Counted from the stretch's first letter, positions 12,432-20,433 are shown. The stretch: DNA of 64,000 nucleotides from Streptomyces sp. AC1-42W (GCF_003248355.1 NZ_QKWY01000002.1:868001-932000); one strand, 5' to 3'. A program made the numbers and translations. Notes: generated by a model not told the origin, from the sequence alone.

Positions 12432-13643
12432 TCACAGGGCCGGGTCGACGCGGATGAAGCGGTTGTCGTACCAGACGCGGCTGCTGGTCGCCGAGGAGCA
12501 GTAGGCGGCGACGGCGGTGTGGGTGGCGCCCACCTCCAAGCCGCTGACGCGGAAGGTGTGGGAGACGGACTGCGCGATGCCCTTGTGCGCGATCTGCGCC
12601 GCTCGGACCTCGTCCGCGCCGACGACCAGGGCGCCGTTCTTGCGGATGTTGGCCGACATCCGGCCCCACTGGCCCTCGACCGCGACGGAGCCCATGCAGC
12701 CGACCGTCATGTAGACCGCCCCGGACACCGGGACCGTGAAGGTCGCCGTGACGGTGGGGCCGGTGGTGTCGGTGACCGCCTCGACCCAGCTGGTCGACGC
12801 GCAGTAGCCGCCGTCGTTGTCGTGGGCGAACGCGGTCGAGGGCACGGCGGTGGCCGGGCGCCACACGGTGCCGTCCCAGCGCTGGAGCCGGCCTCCCTCG
12901 TCCCGGTACTGCCCGGTGTACTCGCCGGCCGCCAGCGCGCCCTGCGGGGCGATGCCGCCGACCTGGCGCGGGTAGGACACCCAGTGGTTGGCGTCCCAGC
13001 GCTGCAGATGGGCGGAGGTGTCGCGGTACTGGCCCGGGTAGCCGCCGGGCACGTCCCGGTTCCAGCCCTCGGCGAGGATGCCCCCGACGGCGACGGTGGC
13101 GCGGCGCAGGTCGTAGACGGCGCTGCCCCAGTCGAGGCCGCCGGTTCCGACGGAGGCGCCCGCCGGGACGGTGACCTGGGCGAGCGGGAGGGACACGTCC
13201 GGCAGGAGGGGGGGCTCGGGCGTGGCGGACGGCTGGCCCTTGACGATCTCCAGGACCGCCTCGGTGCGCCCGTTGACGGTGTCGAACTGGGCGTCGTAGA
13301 CGCGGAGGACGACCAGGTCGACACGCGGGTTGCTCGCGTCGCCGTCGTCGAAGGTGATCGTGGTGTAGCCGTTCAGGACGACCGGGTACGCGCCTGCGGC
13401 GGGGCTGCCCTGGATGACGGCCCGGCCCGGGGCCACGTTCGCCGTCATCCCGGCCGTGTCGCCGAAGACGTACAGGGCGGACATCAGGTACTTGCCGTCG
13501 GCGGAGCCCGGGATGATGCCGGAGGCGCTGGTGAGTGCGCCGTTCGGGGCCAGGGTGCCCAGCGGCGAGAGCCGGGTGTCTGTGCGGGACTGGCCGGACT
13601 CGGTCTCGGTGCGGTTGATCAGCCATGCGCTGCGCACGGGCAT
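12432..13643 (-). CDS. Minor tail / baseplate protein with duplicated QYRD-LQRWD motif
   Basis: 403-aa beta-rich protein with AGGAGG before ATG 13643. Residues 1-200 resemble tail upper-baseplate proteins (GIIPGSADGKYLMSALYVF...DLVVLRVYD). Two copies of a W-containing repeat, PGQYRDTSAHLQRWDANHW and TGQYRDEGGRLQRWDGTVW, stand near the middle. A C-terminal jelly-roll-like stretch of about 140 aa follows. Duplicated aromatic repeats of this sort suggest carbohydrate contact, but that is inference. It lies between the Dit and hub genes. Confidence 0.75.
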   Translation of the reverse strand: MPVRSAWLINRTETESGQSRTDTRLSPLGTLAPNGALTSASGIIPGSADGKYLMSALYVFGDTAGMTANVAPGRAVIQGSPAAGAYPVVLNGYTTITFDDGDASNPRVDLVVLRVYDAQFDTVNGRTEAVLEIVKGQPSATPEPPLLPDVSLPLAQVTVPAGASVGTGGLDWGSAVYDLRRATVAVGGILAEGWNRDVPGGYPGQYRDTSAHLQRWDANHWVSYPRQVGGIAPQGALAAGEYTGQYRDEGGRLQRWDGTVWRPATAVPSTAFAHDNDGGYCASTSWVEAVTDTTGPTVTATFTVPVSGAVYMTVGCMGSVAVEGQWGRMSANIRKNGALVVGADEVRAAQIAHKGIAQSVSHTFRVSGLEVGATHTAVAAYCSSATSSRVWYDNRFIRVDPAL

Positions 13644-13704
13644 GTCGTCCTCCTGGAGGAAAGGGAGCGGGTGAAGAGGGGGAGCGGGTGGGGCGGGGCG
13701 GTGC

Positions 13705-14640
13705 TCACCAGTGGGAGTCGCGCCACAGCACGGTCACCGAGGCGGCGGGGTCCGGGGCGGTGTCGTTGGAGCGGAAGGCCAGGGCCGTCTCGCCGGGGGC
13801 CAGCGTGAAGAGCTGCTCGGGGGCGGAGGCGGAGGTGGCGGTGTAGAGCCGGGAGGTGGTCCCGTTCAGCCGGACGGTTCCCGCCTCGGTGTCCACGGTC
13901 AGGACGTCCTGGGGGCCGAGCACGATGTCGTACTGGAGCTGGCGGCCGTCGGAGAGCCGGGTCAGGGTCGGCCGGCGCAGCGGCCCCCGGAACTCGACCA
14001 CCGGGTGGCTCGCGGCCGAGCCCGAGTTGACCGCGGTGAGGGTGCCGGCGACGCCGGCACCGCCCCAGTCGAGCGGGAACTCCAGACCGTTGCCCGCGGG
14101 GACCTGCCAGAACAGGCCCGGCTCCATGACGGGCAGTGCGGCCTCGCCCCTCATGAGCCGGGCGCCGAAGCGCCGGGGATCGGTGGCGGTCCACTGGAGG
14201 CTGGTCTTCGTGGTGCCTTCGCGGACGTAGGAACGGTCCTGCGGAACCACCTTCCGGCTGAGCCGGGCCCGTACGGCGAGTGTCTCGCCGTGCAGCCGCA
14301 CGGCCAGCCATTCCTCGCCGCCGTCGGCGCCGGTCGCGGCGCGGAAGGCGGCGGTCACGTCGTGGGCCCGGTCTGCCGAGTCCGGCAGCAGCCAGACGGT
14401 CGCGCCGACCAGACGGGGCTGGGCCCAGCGGGCGCCGGGCCATGAGCCGTGCTGGTCGGGGCGGGGGATGTCACCGGTGTCCAGGACCGGGAGGTCGTCC
14501 CAGCCGGTGATGCCGGTGCGGTCGATCTGATACGGGGTACCGGGCCCCATCAGCAGGCCGGCCCACTGGATCTGCCCGTCGCGGGTGATCAGTGAGCCGG
14601 GCGCGGTGTCGGTCTGGTACCTGTCTGCGGTCTCGGCCAT
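13705..14640 (-). CDS. Distal tail protein (Dit)-like
   Basis: 311-aa protein matching the layout of siphophage distal tail proteins, which join the tail tube to the tip. It has an N-terminal ring domain of about 150 aa (...GWDDLPVLDTGDIPRP...) with a conserved LQWTATDPRRFG stretch. This is followed by a galectin-like C-terminal half (HPVVEFRGPLRRPTLTRL...GQDVLTVDTEAGTVRL-type strands). It directly follows the tape-measure genes, the standard position. Start ATG 14640 has GAGGTGA upstream. Confidence 0.8.
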   Translation of the reverse strand: MAETADRYQTDTAPGSLITRDGQIQWAGLLMGPGTPYQIDRTGITGWDDLPVLDTGDIPRPDQHGSWPGARWAQPRLVGATVWLLPDSADRAHDVTAAFRAATGADGGEEWLAVRLHGETLAVRARLSRKVVPQDRSYVREGTTKTSLQWTATDPRRFGARLMRGEAALPVMEPGLFWQVPAGNGLEFPLDWGGAGVAGTLTAVNSGSAASHPVVEFRGPLRRPTLTRLSDGRQLQYDIVLGPQDVLTVDTEAGTVRLNGTTSRLYTATSASAPEQLFTLAPGETALAFRSNDTAPDPAASVTVLWRDSHW

Positions 14641-14675
14641 GACGGGCCGTCACCTCACTTCTGTCGGGGGCGCGT

Positions 14676-15962
14676 TCAGGCGGCCGCTGTCCGGTGGAGG
14701 AACAGCAGGTCGGCGGCGACGGCGAGTGGGCCGCGCCCCTCGGCCGCGTGGTAGGCGTGCAGCCTGACCCGCCCCGCTGGACGGGACGCGGCCTGCGTGC
14801 GGTGCCCGGCCTCACCGGGCCGGAGCCGGTCCAGGGAGGCCAGCGGACGGACGGAGCCCGGCCCGCCGCCGGACGGCGGCTCGACGATGCCGCCCTCGGC
14901 GAGCTGGGGGATCTTCGGCAGGTCGACGCCGAACTTCTTGCCGAAGATGTTGACGCTGATGCTGTTGAGGCCGTCGATGACCCAGTTGGCGAAGGCGATG
15001 AGGCCGTTCAGCGGGCCTTTGATCACGCTCAGCAGGTTCTGCATGCCGGTGGTGACGAAGTCGCCGATGCCGCGCAGGGTGCGGGACATGGCGTCCTTGA
15101 CCCGGGTGAACATGTCGGGGATCTTCTTGGTGATCCAGTCGAGGACGGGCTGGAGAACCTGCTTGAAGCCGCCCCAGGCGGCTCGGACGAGGCCGGTGAC
15201 GGCGCGGGTCGCCGCGGAGATGGCGGAGCGCGCGCCGGCGAACCCCTTGGACAGGACTGCGCCGACCACCTTCAGTACGCCCGTGACGATCGTCTTCACC
15301 GCGGTGAAGTAGGTCGAGATCACCTTCGCGTACGCCTTGATCACCGGGGTGAGGAACTTCCCGATCGCCCGGAAGACCTTGAGCACCTGGTCGAAGACCT
15401 GCTTCATGACTTTCTGACCGGTCTCGGAGTTCATCACGAAGGTGATGATCGCGGCGACGACCGGCACGATCAGGCCCAGGACGAATCCGAGCGGGTTGGC
15501 ACGCATCGCCACGTTCACGGCGGTCATCGCGCCGGCCGCGACGGTGAGCCCGCCGCCGAGCAGGCCCATGAGGGTGGAGACGGTGCCGGAGGCCTTGCCG
15601 AGCAGGCCCGCCATGGAGCTGAACAGACCGGAGCCGGAAGCCAGGGAGTTCAGCGGCCGGGTGGCCCCCCGGGCTCTGCCGCCCGTGCCCTTGAGCCGGG
15701 TGGCCGTGGTGCCCGCCGTCCGGCCGGTTCTGGTGAGCGACCTCCCGGCGGCCTCCGCGCGGGTCTTGACCTGGCGCAGCGCGGTACCGGCGGAGCCGGC
15801 GCCACTCCTGATCCTGTCCACGGCGGAACCCGCCCGGCGGGCGGAGCCCGCGGCGCCCTTGAGCGCCCGGCCCGTCGCGGCGAGCCGGGTACGGAACGTC
15901 CGCAGTGCCCCCGCGACGCCCGCGAGCGGGTCCAGGCGGGGGGCGAACGCCGCGGCGCTCAT
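14676..15962 (-). CDS. Second short tape-measure protein
   Basis: 428-aa helical protein. Residues 1-130 are a basic Ala/Arg/Gly-rich region. Residues about 120-200 hold hydrophobic segments (LLGGGLTVAAGAMTAV; PLGFVLGLIVPVVAAIITFV). A repetitive central region has phased hydrophobic and Lys residues (VLKVFRAIGKFLTPVIKAYAK...). The C-terminal motif DLPKIPQLAEGGIV is shared with tail-length proteins and with its neighbour (SLPTIPRLAQGGVV). It overlaps the upstream tape-measure gene by ATGA. Tape measures set tail length, and this one is very short for the family. Having two in tandem is unusual. Confidence 0.75.
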   Translation of the reverse strand: MSAAAFAPRLDPLAGVAGALRTFRTRLAATGRALKGAAGSARRAGSAVDRIRSGAGSAGTALRQVKTRAEAAGRSLTRTGRTAGTTATRLKGTGGRARGATRPLNSLASGSGLFSSMAGLLGKASGTVSTLMGLLGGGLTVAAGAMTAVNVAMRANPLGFVLGLIVPVVAAIITFVMNSETGQKVMKQVFDQVLKVFRAIGKFLTPVIKAYAKVISTYFTAVKTIVTGVLKVVGAVLSKGFAGARSAISAATRAVTGLVRAAWGGFKQVLQPVLDWITKKIPDMFTRVKDAMSRTLRGIGDFVTTGMQNLLSVIKGPLNGLIAFANWVIDGLNSISVNIFGKKFGVDLPKIPQLAEGGIVEPPSGGGPGSVRPLASLDRLRPGEAGHRTQAASRPAGRVRLHAYHAAEGRGPLAVAADLLFLHRTAAA

Positions 15963-17158
15963 CCGCGGGCCTTGGAGAGGAAGACCAGGGCGTGGGCGGT
16001 CTCGCGGAGGTCGCTGGAGGAGGCCTCGTAGTAGTTCTCGATCTGGAACCCGGCGGAGGCGCCGGTGCCGGCGTTGAGCGCCTCGGCGCGGGCGCGGCGG
16101 GCGGTGTGGCGCATCAGCCGGTCCAGCTTGGACAGCGGCAGGACGGCCTCGGCCTCACCGGCCTCGGCGACGATGGTGTGGACACCGCCCCGGCGGGGCT
16201 GGACGACACCACCCTGGGCGAGCCGGGGAATGGTGGGCAGGCTGATGCCGAAGGTCTTGCCGCCGACCATGGGCACCCAGCCGGGGATTCTGACCTTGAT
16301 GCCGTTGAGCTTGCGGATCGCGGAGTTGATGAGGCCGATGACGGCGTTGATCGGGCCCTTGACGGCATCCTTGATCTTGCCGAAGGCCCGGCCGGCGATG
16401 CCCTTGAGGCCTCCCCAGATGCGGGAGAGCTTGTCCTTGACGGCGGTGAAGGCCCTGGGGACGACGTTCTTGATCCAGTTGACGACCGGGGTGATGACCT
16501 TCTTGATGCCGTTCCAGACGCTGGAGACGACCTTTTTGACGGCCTTCATGACCGTCGTGATGATCTTTTTCCAGGCGTTGAAGTAGGTCTTGATGACCTT
16601 GGCGACGGCCTTGATGACGACCGTGATCGCCTTCTTGATGCCGCCCCAGACCTTATTGATCAGCGTCCCGGCCTTCTTCATGATCGGGCCGACGGCCTTC
16701 ATGACCGAACTGATGACCTTCTTGATCGCTTTGAAGGCGACCTTCAGGATCTTCTGCATGGTCTTGGAGCGGGTGGCCATCTCGACCACCTTCTCGATCA
16801 GCGGGGCGAAGAGCGAGAGCAGGGTGCCGATGATGTTGCCCTTCATCGACTTGTTCAGGCCCTTCATGCCCTTGGACGCCTTGTCGGCGCCGGACTTGAA
16901 CTTCCCGACCTGGGGGCCGCTCTTCTGACCGGTCTTGCCGGCCTTGGCCATGGACTGCGCGGCCTTGTCCGCGGCGCGCCGCATCTTCTGCAACTCGCGG
17001 GCGGACCCGGAGGCCGAGGACTTGATCTTCGTGAGCCCGCGGTCGCCGGCCGTGGCGGCGGTGGCGAGGGACTTCGCGCTTCGCCCGGCCTGCGTGGCCT
17101 GGGCCCGGAACCGGCCGAGAGCGGTGGATCCCCTGCCGAGGGCCTGGGTGAGTTTCAT
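15959..17158 (-). CDS. First short tape-measure protein
   Basis: 399-aa, very Lys-rich helical protein. A central region of about 200 residues repeats a pattern like VIKAVAKVIKTYFNAWKKII and TVMKAVKKVVSSVWNGIKK, with aromatic residues spaced as in tape-measure repeats. The C terminus holds SLPTIPRLAQGGVV and EAGEAEAVLPLSKLDRL, typical of the ends of actinophage tape measures. It follows the chaperone block, as in phage lambda-type gene order. Its short length implies a short tail if it is the ruler. RBS GGGAGA lies upstream of ATG 17158. Confidence 0.85.
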   Translation of the reverse strand: MKLTQALGRGSTALGRFRAQATQAGRSAKSLATAATAGDRGLTKIKSSASGSARELQKMRRAADKAAQSMAKAGKTGQKSGPQVGKFKSGADKASKGMKGLNKSMKGNIIGTLLSLFAPLIEKVVEMATRSKTMQKILKVAFKAIKKVISSVMKAVGPIMKKAGTLINKVWGGIKKAITVVIKAVAKVIKTYFNAWKKIITTVMKAVKKVVSSVWNGIKKVITPVVNWIKNVVPRAFTAVKDKLSRIWGGLKGIAGRAFGKIKDAVKGPINAVIGLINSAIRKLNGIKVRIPGWVPMVGGKTFGISLPTIPRLAQGGVVQPRRGGVHTIVAEAGEAEAVLPLSKLDRLMRHTARRARAEALNAGTGASAGFQIENYYEASSSDLRETAHALVFLSKARG

Positions 17159-17202
17159 TCGTGTCTCCCATGGGAGTGCGTGTCATGAGTCACGACTGCG
17201 AT

Positions 17203-17940
17203 TCACACCGAGTCGGCGAGGTTCGACGCATCGGTGCGGGCGCCGCGCAGTTCGGTCCGGGCACCGCGCAGCCCGGCCGCGGCGGCACGGCTGTTGGCGT
17301 TGACGCGTCGCAGATCGCTCTGGAGTTGGGACCGCTGTGCCGGGGACATGCCCGCCGGCCCGCCACTCTGTCGGGCGGGGGTTCCCGCCCGAGCTCCCGT
17401 CCGGGTCCCGGTGCTCGTGCCGGCGGCGGGCGTGCTGTTCGTGCGCCCGCCCGCTGTCGGGTTTCCGCCACCGGCGGCGGCGGTGGTGCCGGTGGCGGTG
17501 GTGCCGGGAGTGGTTCCGGTGCCGGGAGTGGTGCCGGTGCCGGTGGTGGGGGCGGTCGTCCCATTCGCCGGTTCCGCGGCGTTGGCCTCCTCCCTCTTCC
17601 GGCGCAGAACGCCGTTCCGGTACTCCAGGTCGAACTTCTCCATGAGGAGCTCTTCCAGACTGAATACCGAGGGAAGCGTCATGAGGATGGGAACCCACTC
17701 GGCCTTGAAGAGGGTGAGTTCACTCTTGAAGGTATTGAATTCCGTCGGGACCCAGGTCTTCCATTCGTTTACCCAGGCACTGTCCTCCTCCGCCTGCTTG
17801 TCCTCCTCCTGCTTCTTGAGCGCGGCGGATATCTGTGCTTTCACCTCGTCGGCGGTGGGATAATCTTCTGCGGCCAGCGCCTTGCGCTCCTGCGTGAGCC
17901 GTTTCTCGAGTTCGGCCGGTGTGATGAAGTCCTCGGCCAT
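17203..17940 (-). CDS. Unrecognised tail-operon protein with Thr/Gly/Pro linker
   Basis: 245-aa protein, family unknown. Residues 1-70 are charged and helical (ELEKRLTQERKALAAEDYPTADEV...). Residues 70-120 are amphipathic. Residues about 125-185 are a low-complexity linker of Gly-Thr-Pro repeats. The C terminus is helical and Arg/Ala-rich. It starts at ATG 17940 with a perfect AGGAGG at 17948-17953. It occupies the slot between the chaperone genes and the tape measures. It could be a tape-measure-associated or tail-assembly factor. No motif supports anything more specific. Confidence 0.7.
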   Translation of the reverse strand: MAEDFITPAELEKRLTQERKALAAEDYPTADEVKAQISAALKKQEEDKQAEEDSAWVNEWKTWVPTEFNTFKSELTLFKAEWVPILMTLPSVFSLEELLMEKFDLEYRNGVLRRKREEANAAEPANGTTAPTTGTGTTPGTGTTPGTTATGTTAAAGGGNPTAGGRTNSTPAAGTSTGTRTGARAGTPARQSGGPAGMSPAQRSQLQSDLRRVNANSRAAAAGLRGARTELRGARTDASNLADSV

Positions 17941-17955
17941 GAACGCGCCTCCTAT

Positions 17956-18384
17956 ATGCAGACGAATGGGGATTCAGTGGATATTGCGGAGTACTCCATC
18001 CCGATCGGTATTTTTTCCGTGCCCGTAGCGGTTGCCGCACTGCTTTTCGTTCCGCACGCTCTCCGTGACCGCCGACTGAAGAAGTCCGGTAGGGAGGTGT
18101 ACGCCGCCTGCCTGGAGCGCATTTACCGGGGGGGCGTGAGCGTGGTCAAGGTTCGGTGCCGGTATCAGACGGACGAGGGGCAATGGTTCAGGGCCATGGT
18201 GACCGCCCCGGACCCTGCCCCCGAAATCGGTGAGGAATTCGCTGTCGTATTCGATCCCGGTAAGCCGACCGTGGTGGAGAGTGCGCACTACCTGAATTCG
18301 GCCTCGTCGCGCCTCGCCTGGGTGTTCGCCGGCCTGGCCGCCGTCATGGTCACGGTCTCGCTGACGCTGGCGGCCTTCGGCTGA
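17956..18384 (+). CDS. DUF3592-like small membrane protein
   Basis: 142-aa protein on the strand opposite to the tail operon. It has an N-terminal membrane span (IPIGIFSVPVAVAALLFVP) and a beta-rich central part (VKVRCRYQTDEGQWFRAMV...IGEEFAVVFDPGKPTVVES). A second span lies at the C terminus (WVFAGLAAVMVTVSLTLAAF). The V.C.Y.....GQ and VVFDP..P pattern is that of DUF3592. Start is ATG 17956 or the in-frame GTG 17977; neither has a strong ribosome site. It shares a 15-bp divergent spacer with the tail gene at 17940. It may be a moron-type cargo gene. Confidence 0.65.
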   Translation: MQTNGDSVDIAEYSIPIGIFSVPVAVAALLFVPHALRDRRLKKSGREVYAACLERIYRGGVSVVKVRCRYQTDEGQWFRAMVTAPDPAPEIGEEFAVVFDPGKPTVVESAHYLNSASSRLAWVFAGLAAVMVTVSLTLAAFG

Positions 18385-18410
18385 GCGGCCCGTTCGCCCA
18401 CCCCCGCGGT

Positions 18411-19117
18411 TCAGACGAAGAAGCGCATGAGTTCCGCACGGCTCGGCCCCTCGGGCACCACCGTTTCCGGTGCCTCCGCGGTCGTGCCGTCCGTGTCCGT
18501 CGGGCGCTCGTCGCCCGGCCTGGGCACCGGGACCGGAGCTTCCGGCGGGTCGGCGTCCTCGTCGGTGTTGACGGAGGCGAACATCCAGTTGGCGGCGGCG
18601 AGATGGTCCACGGCGGCGGCCAGCAGATGGTCCGTGACCGTCCACTGGGAGTCCTCACCGTCCAGCTCGCGGGCCACGGCGCTGTCCTGTGGCATGTGCT
18701 TGACCAGCACCGCGAGCCGGCGTGAGGAGAGCCGGCCGCGGTGCCAGTCGAGCAGGTCCACGCCGTAGTGCCGCAGCAGGTCGGCTTCCAGAGCCTCGGC
18801 GTGTTCTTCGGCGAACGCGTCGAGGCTCAGCCTTCCCCCAGGCCCAGCCCCGTCTCCTTGCCGTACGCCTCAAGGATCGCGGCGATGTCCTGCATGGTGA
18901 TGTCGTGGGTCTCGAAGCGTCCGAACTGCTCCTCGCCCATGAGCAGCTTCAGCAGGCCGTCCACGTCGTTGTCGTCGAGGCCGCGCAGGGACCTGGCGAC
19001 GGAGCGGGAGAGTTCGGTGGGCAGCTGGAAGGTGTCGCCGTCGAGCTCGAAGGACCAGGTGCGGCCGAGCGCCTCCATGCGCTGGGCGCGGGCGGCGTTG
19101 ACGTCGAAGGAAGCCAT
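18411..19117 (-). CDS. Tail assembly chaperone, frameshifted long form (GT-type)
   Basis: Long form of the tail assembly chaperone made by a -1 frameshift from the gene at 18827-19117. The downstream frame is open from upstream of the slip site to the stop at 18411. It reads RLSLDAFAEEHAEALEADLL then RHYGVDLLDWHRGRLSSRR, a pattern typical of actinophage T-frame extensions. It ends in a disordered Pro/Glu/Asp tail and PSRAELMRFFV. The frame relation is exactly -1, as in lambda G/GT. The only in-frame start within the second frame is a GTG at 18761 with no good ribosome site, which supports expression by frameshift. Product about 235 aa. Confidence 0.75.
18827..19117 (-). CDS. Tail assembly chaperone, short form (G-type)
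   Basis: 96-aa protein (MASFDVNAARAQRMEALG...) ending GLGLGEG. It starts at ATG 19117 with GGAGA upstream. Its position between the major tail protein and the tape measure, small size and acidic helical C terminus (DNDVDGLLKLLMGEEQFGRFE) are those of siphophage gpG-type chaperones. These coat the tape measure during tail assembly and are absent from the mature particle. Confidence 0.8.
   Translation of the reverse strand: MASFDVNAARAQRMEALGRTWSFELDGDTFQLPTELSRSVARSLRGLDDNDVDGLLKLLMGEEQFGRFETHDITMQDIAAILEAYGKETGLGLGEG
18833..18839 (-). promoter_or_regulatory. Probable -1 programmed frameshift site
   Basis: On the minus strand the heptamer reads G GGG GAA, two codons before the short-form stop TGA (18827-18829). 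A slip of one base back leaves the P-site tRNA fully paired (GGG to GGG) and opens the long frame ending at 18411. The A-site re-pairing (GAA to GGA) is imperfect, so a slip one codon away is possible. Confidence 0.55.
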
Positions 19118-19155
19118 GGACGTGTTCTCCGTATGCAGAGGAAGGGTGGAGGGAA

Positions 19156-19198
19156 CGCGGGGTGGGCCGGCCGAGGTCGTCGGCCGGCCCACCCCGCG
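19156..19198 (-). terminator. Strong hairpin after the major tail gene
   Basis: Perfect 19-bp inverted repeat with a 5-nt loop just after the major tail protein stop. It probably attenuates transcription so that the major tail protein exceeds the downstream products. Confidence 0.7.
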
Positions 19199-19203
19199 GG
19201 GTG

Positions 19204-19800
19204 TTACACGGCGGCGTAGGCGCCGTCCTTCATGACGAAGGTGGCCAGGGCCTGGCCCTCGCCCGGCGACAGGGCGGTGAAGGTGACACCGAGCATCGCC
19301 GCGGCCTTGCGGGCGAGCTTGAGGTCGTCGGTGGCCGTCACCTGGCCGCGCGGGATGACGAAGCGGTACGTGACCGCGGAGCCGTCGGTGAACTCCAGGC
19401 CCAGGGCGCGCTCGTCGAAGGTCGGACCGTCCGGCACGTCGAACTCGTAGACGCCCGGGTTCGCGGTGGCGTCGTTGCGGAAGTCCGTCTTCTTGCCGCC
19501 GAGGAAGAACGGCAGCGTGTCCTCGTTGAACTGCAGCATCGAGAACTTCAGCGTCAGGTCACGGTCCGCGTAGACGAAGCGGGCCGGGCTGATCGACTGC
19601 CAGGTCTCCACCGGGTCGAGCTTGTCCTTCTTGGAGAAGGTCACGCCGTCGGTGGAGGTGTAGCCGAGGTCCGTCCAGCCGACTCCCCAGTCGGTGGCGG
19701 GGTTGTCGGTGAAGGTCGTCGGCAGCGCCGCGCCGACCTCGGCGACGAGGATGCGGCCGGTGCCGGCGACGCGGATCTCGGAGGCGTTGTTGCCTGCCAT
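19204..19800 (-). CDS. Major tail protein
   Basis: 198-aa protein (MAGNNASEIRVAGTGRILVA...). It resembles actinophage major tail proteins: an N-terminal RVAGTGRILVAEVGAALPTT segment, then WTDLGYTSTDGVTFSKKDKL and VETWQSISPARFVYADRDL, and a beta-rich body ending in FTALSPGEGQALATFVMKDG. It would polymerise into the non-contractile tail tube. ATG 19800 was chosen because AAGGAG lies at 19806-19811 on the complement. It is flanked by hairpins on both sides, which fits separate dosage control. No sheath protein gene is present, so the tail is not contractile. Confidence 0.85.
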   Translation of the reverse strand: MAGNNASEIRVAGTGRILVAEVGAALPTTFTDNPATDWGVGWTDLGYTSTDGVTFSKKDKLDPVETWQSISPARFVYADRDLTLKFSMLQFNEDTLPFFLGGKKTDFRNDATANPGVYEFDVPDGPTFDERALGLEFTDGSAVTYRFVIPRGQVTATDDLKLARKAAAMLGVTFTALSPGEGQALATFVMKDGAYAAV

Positions 19801-19852
19801 GTGTACTCCTTGATGGGTTGGGTGGTGCGGGGTGTCCGCCGCGGATACGGCG

Positions 19853-19878
19853 AAGGCCCCGCCGATCGGCGGGGCCTT
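19853..19878 (-). terminator. Hairpin between tail terminator and major tail genes
   Basis: Perfect 12-bp stem with a 2-nt spacer (AAGGCCCCGCCG / CGGCGGGGCCTT), ending in TT on the plus strand. Either an attenuator or an mRNA-stabilising stem 5' of the major tail message. Confidence 0.6.
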
Positions 19879-19901
19879 GTCTGTGGGTACGGGCGGGTGG
19901 G

Positions 19902-20309
19902 TCAGCCCGTACGGAGGGACAACCGCAGGACGCAGAGGTAGCGGTTGGCCGCGGTGTAGACGTAGTCGGGCAGCCAGCGGGGGCCGTCCGCCTCGGTGAC
20001 GTCGCTGATGAACGTCGTGCCGTACGCGGTGCCGGCGGCGTGCAGCAGCTCCGCTCGGGCCGCGTTGGCGAGCAGGTGCGCGGTCGGCTTGTCGGGCCCG
20101 TAGCACTCCAGCTCGATCAGGGGCTGGTCGAGATGGAGGTCGTCGATCCAGGCCCCGCCGCGGCGGGAGACGATCACCGCCTTCTGCGTGCCGTCGAAGC
20201 CCGCCGGCGGAGTGTCGTCGACGATGGCCTCCGCCAGCTCCGGCCGGTCGGAGAGGAGGTCCACGACGATGGCCTCCACGTCCGGGAAGGTGCTCGGTGC
20301 TGAGCTCAT
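19902..20309 (-). CDS. Tail terminator / tail completion protein
   Basis: 135-aa alpha/beta protein starting MSSAPSTFPDVEAIVVDLLSD. The pattern VEAIVVDLLSDRPEL...VSRRGGAWIDDLHLDQPLIELECYG...LANAARAELLHA...YLCVLRLSLR matches siphophage tail terminators, which cap the tube at the head-proximal end. It is the first structural gene of the operon. AGGAG lies about 11 nt before ATG 20309. A terminator without any neck, portal or head gene fits a self-standing tail. Confidence 0.8.
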   Translation of the reverse strand: MSSAPSTFPDVEAIVVDLLSDRPELAEAIVDDTPPAGFDGTQKAVIVSRRGGAWIDDLHLDQPLIELECYGPDKPTAHLLANAARAELLHAAGTAYGTTFISDVTEADGPRWLPDYVYTAANRYLCVLRLSLRTG

Positions 20310-20349
20310 GACGTGGCATCACTCCTGTGGGAAGGGGACGTGGGAAACG

Positions 20350-20400
20350 CGACGGCGGAGCTGCGCCCCGGAGGGATGTGGGCACAGCTCCGCCGCTGCA
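20350..20400 (-). other. Leader hairpin of the tail operon
   Basis: Arms GCGGAGCTGCG (20353-20363) and CAGCTCCGCCGC (20388-20399) can pair in the untranslated leader between the predicted promoter and the tail terminator gene. Confidence 0.4.
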
Positions 20401-20403
20401 CTC

Positions 20404-20433
20404 ATTGTGATCGATAACGTGCGAGTGCGCAAC
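20404..20433 (-). promoter_or_regulatory. Predicted tail-operon promoter with overlapping operator
   Basis: On the minus strand: -35 TTGCGC (20432-20427), 17-bp spacer, -10 CACAAT (20409-20404). The palindromic element GTTGCG-N4-CGCAC (20433-20419) covers the -35 box, so a bound regulator would block or recruit polymerase. The promoter is about 95 bp upstream of the first structural gene. Confidence 0.55.

Noticed and set aside
17161..18384. A 407-residue plus-strand protein starting at 17161
   Set aside because: Its first two thirds are the mirror of the Thr/Gly-rich minus-strand gene. Only the part from about 17956 looks like a real protein.
7524..20309. Contractile injection system or R-type tailocin
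   Set aside because: No sheath, AAA+ recruiter, spike or gp25-type baseplate genes; the order is that of a flexible siphophage tail.
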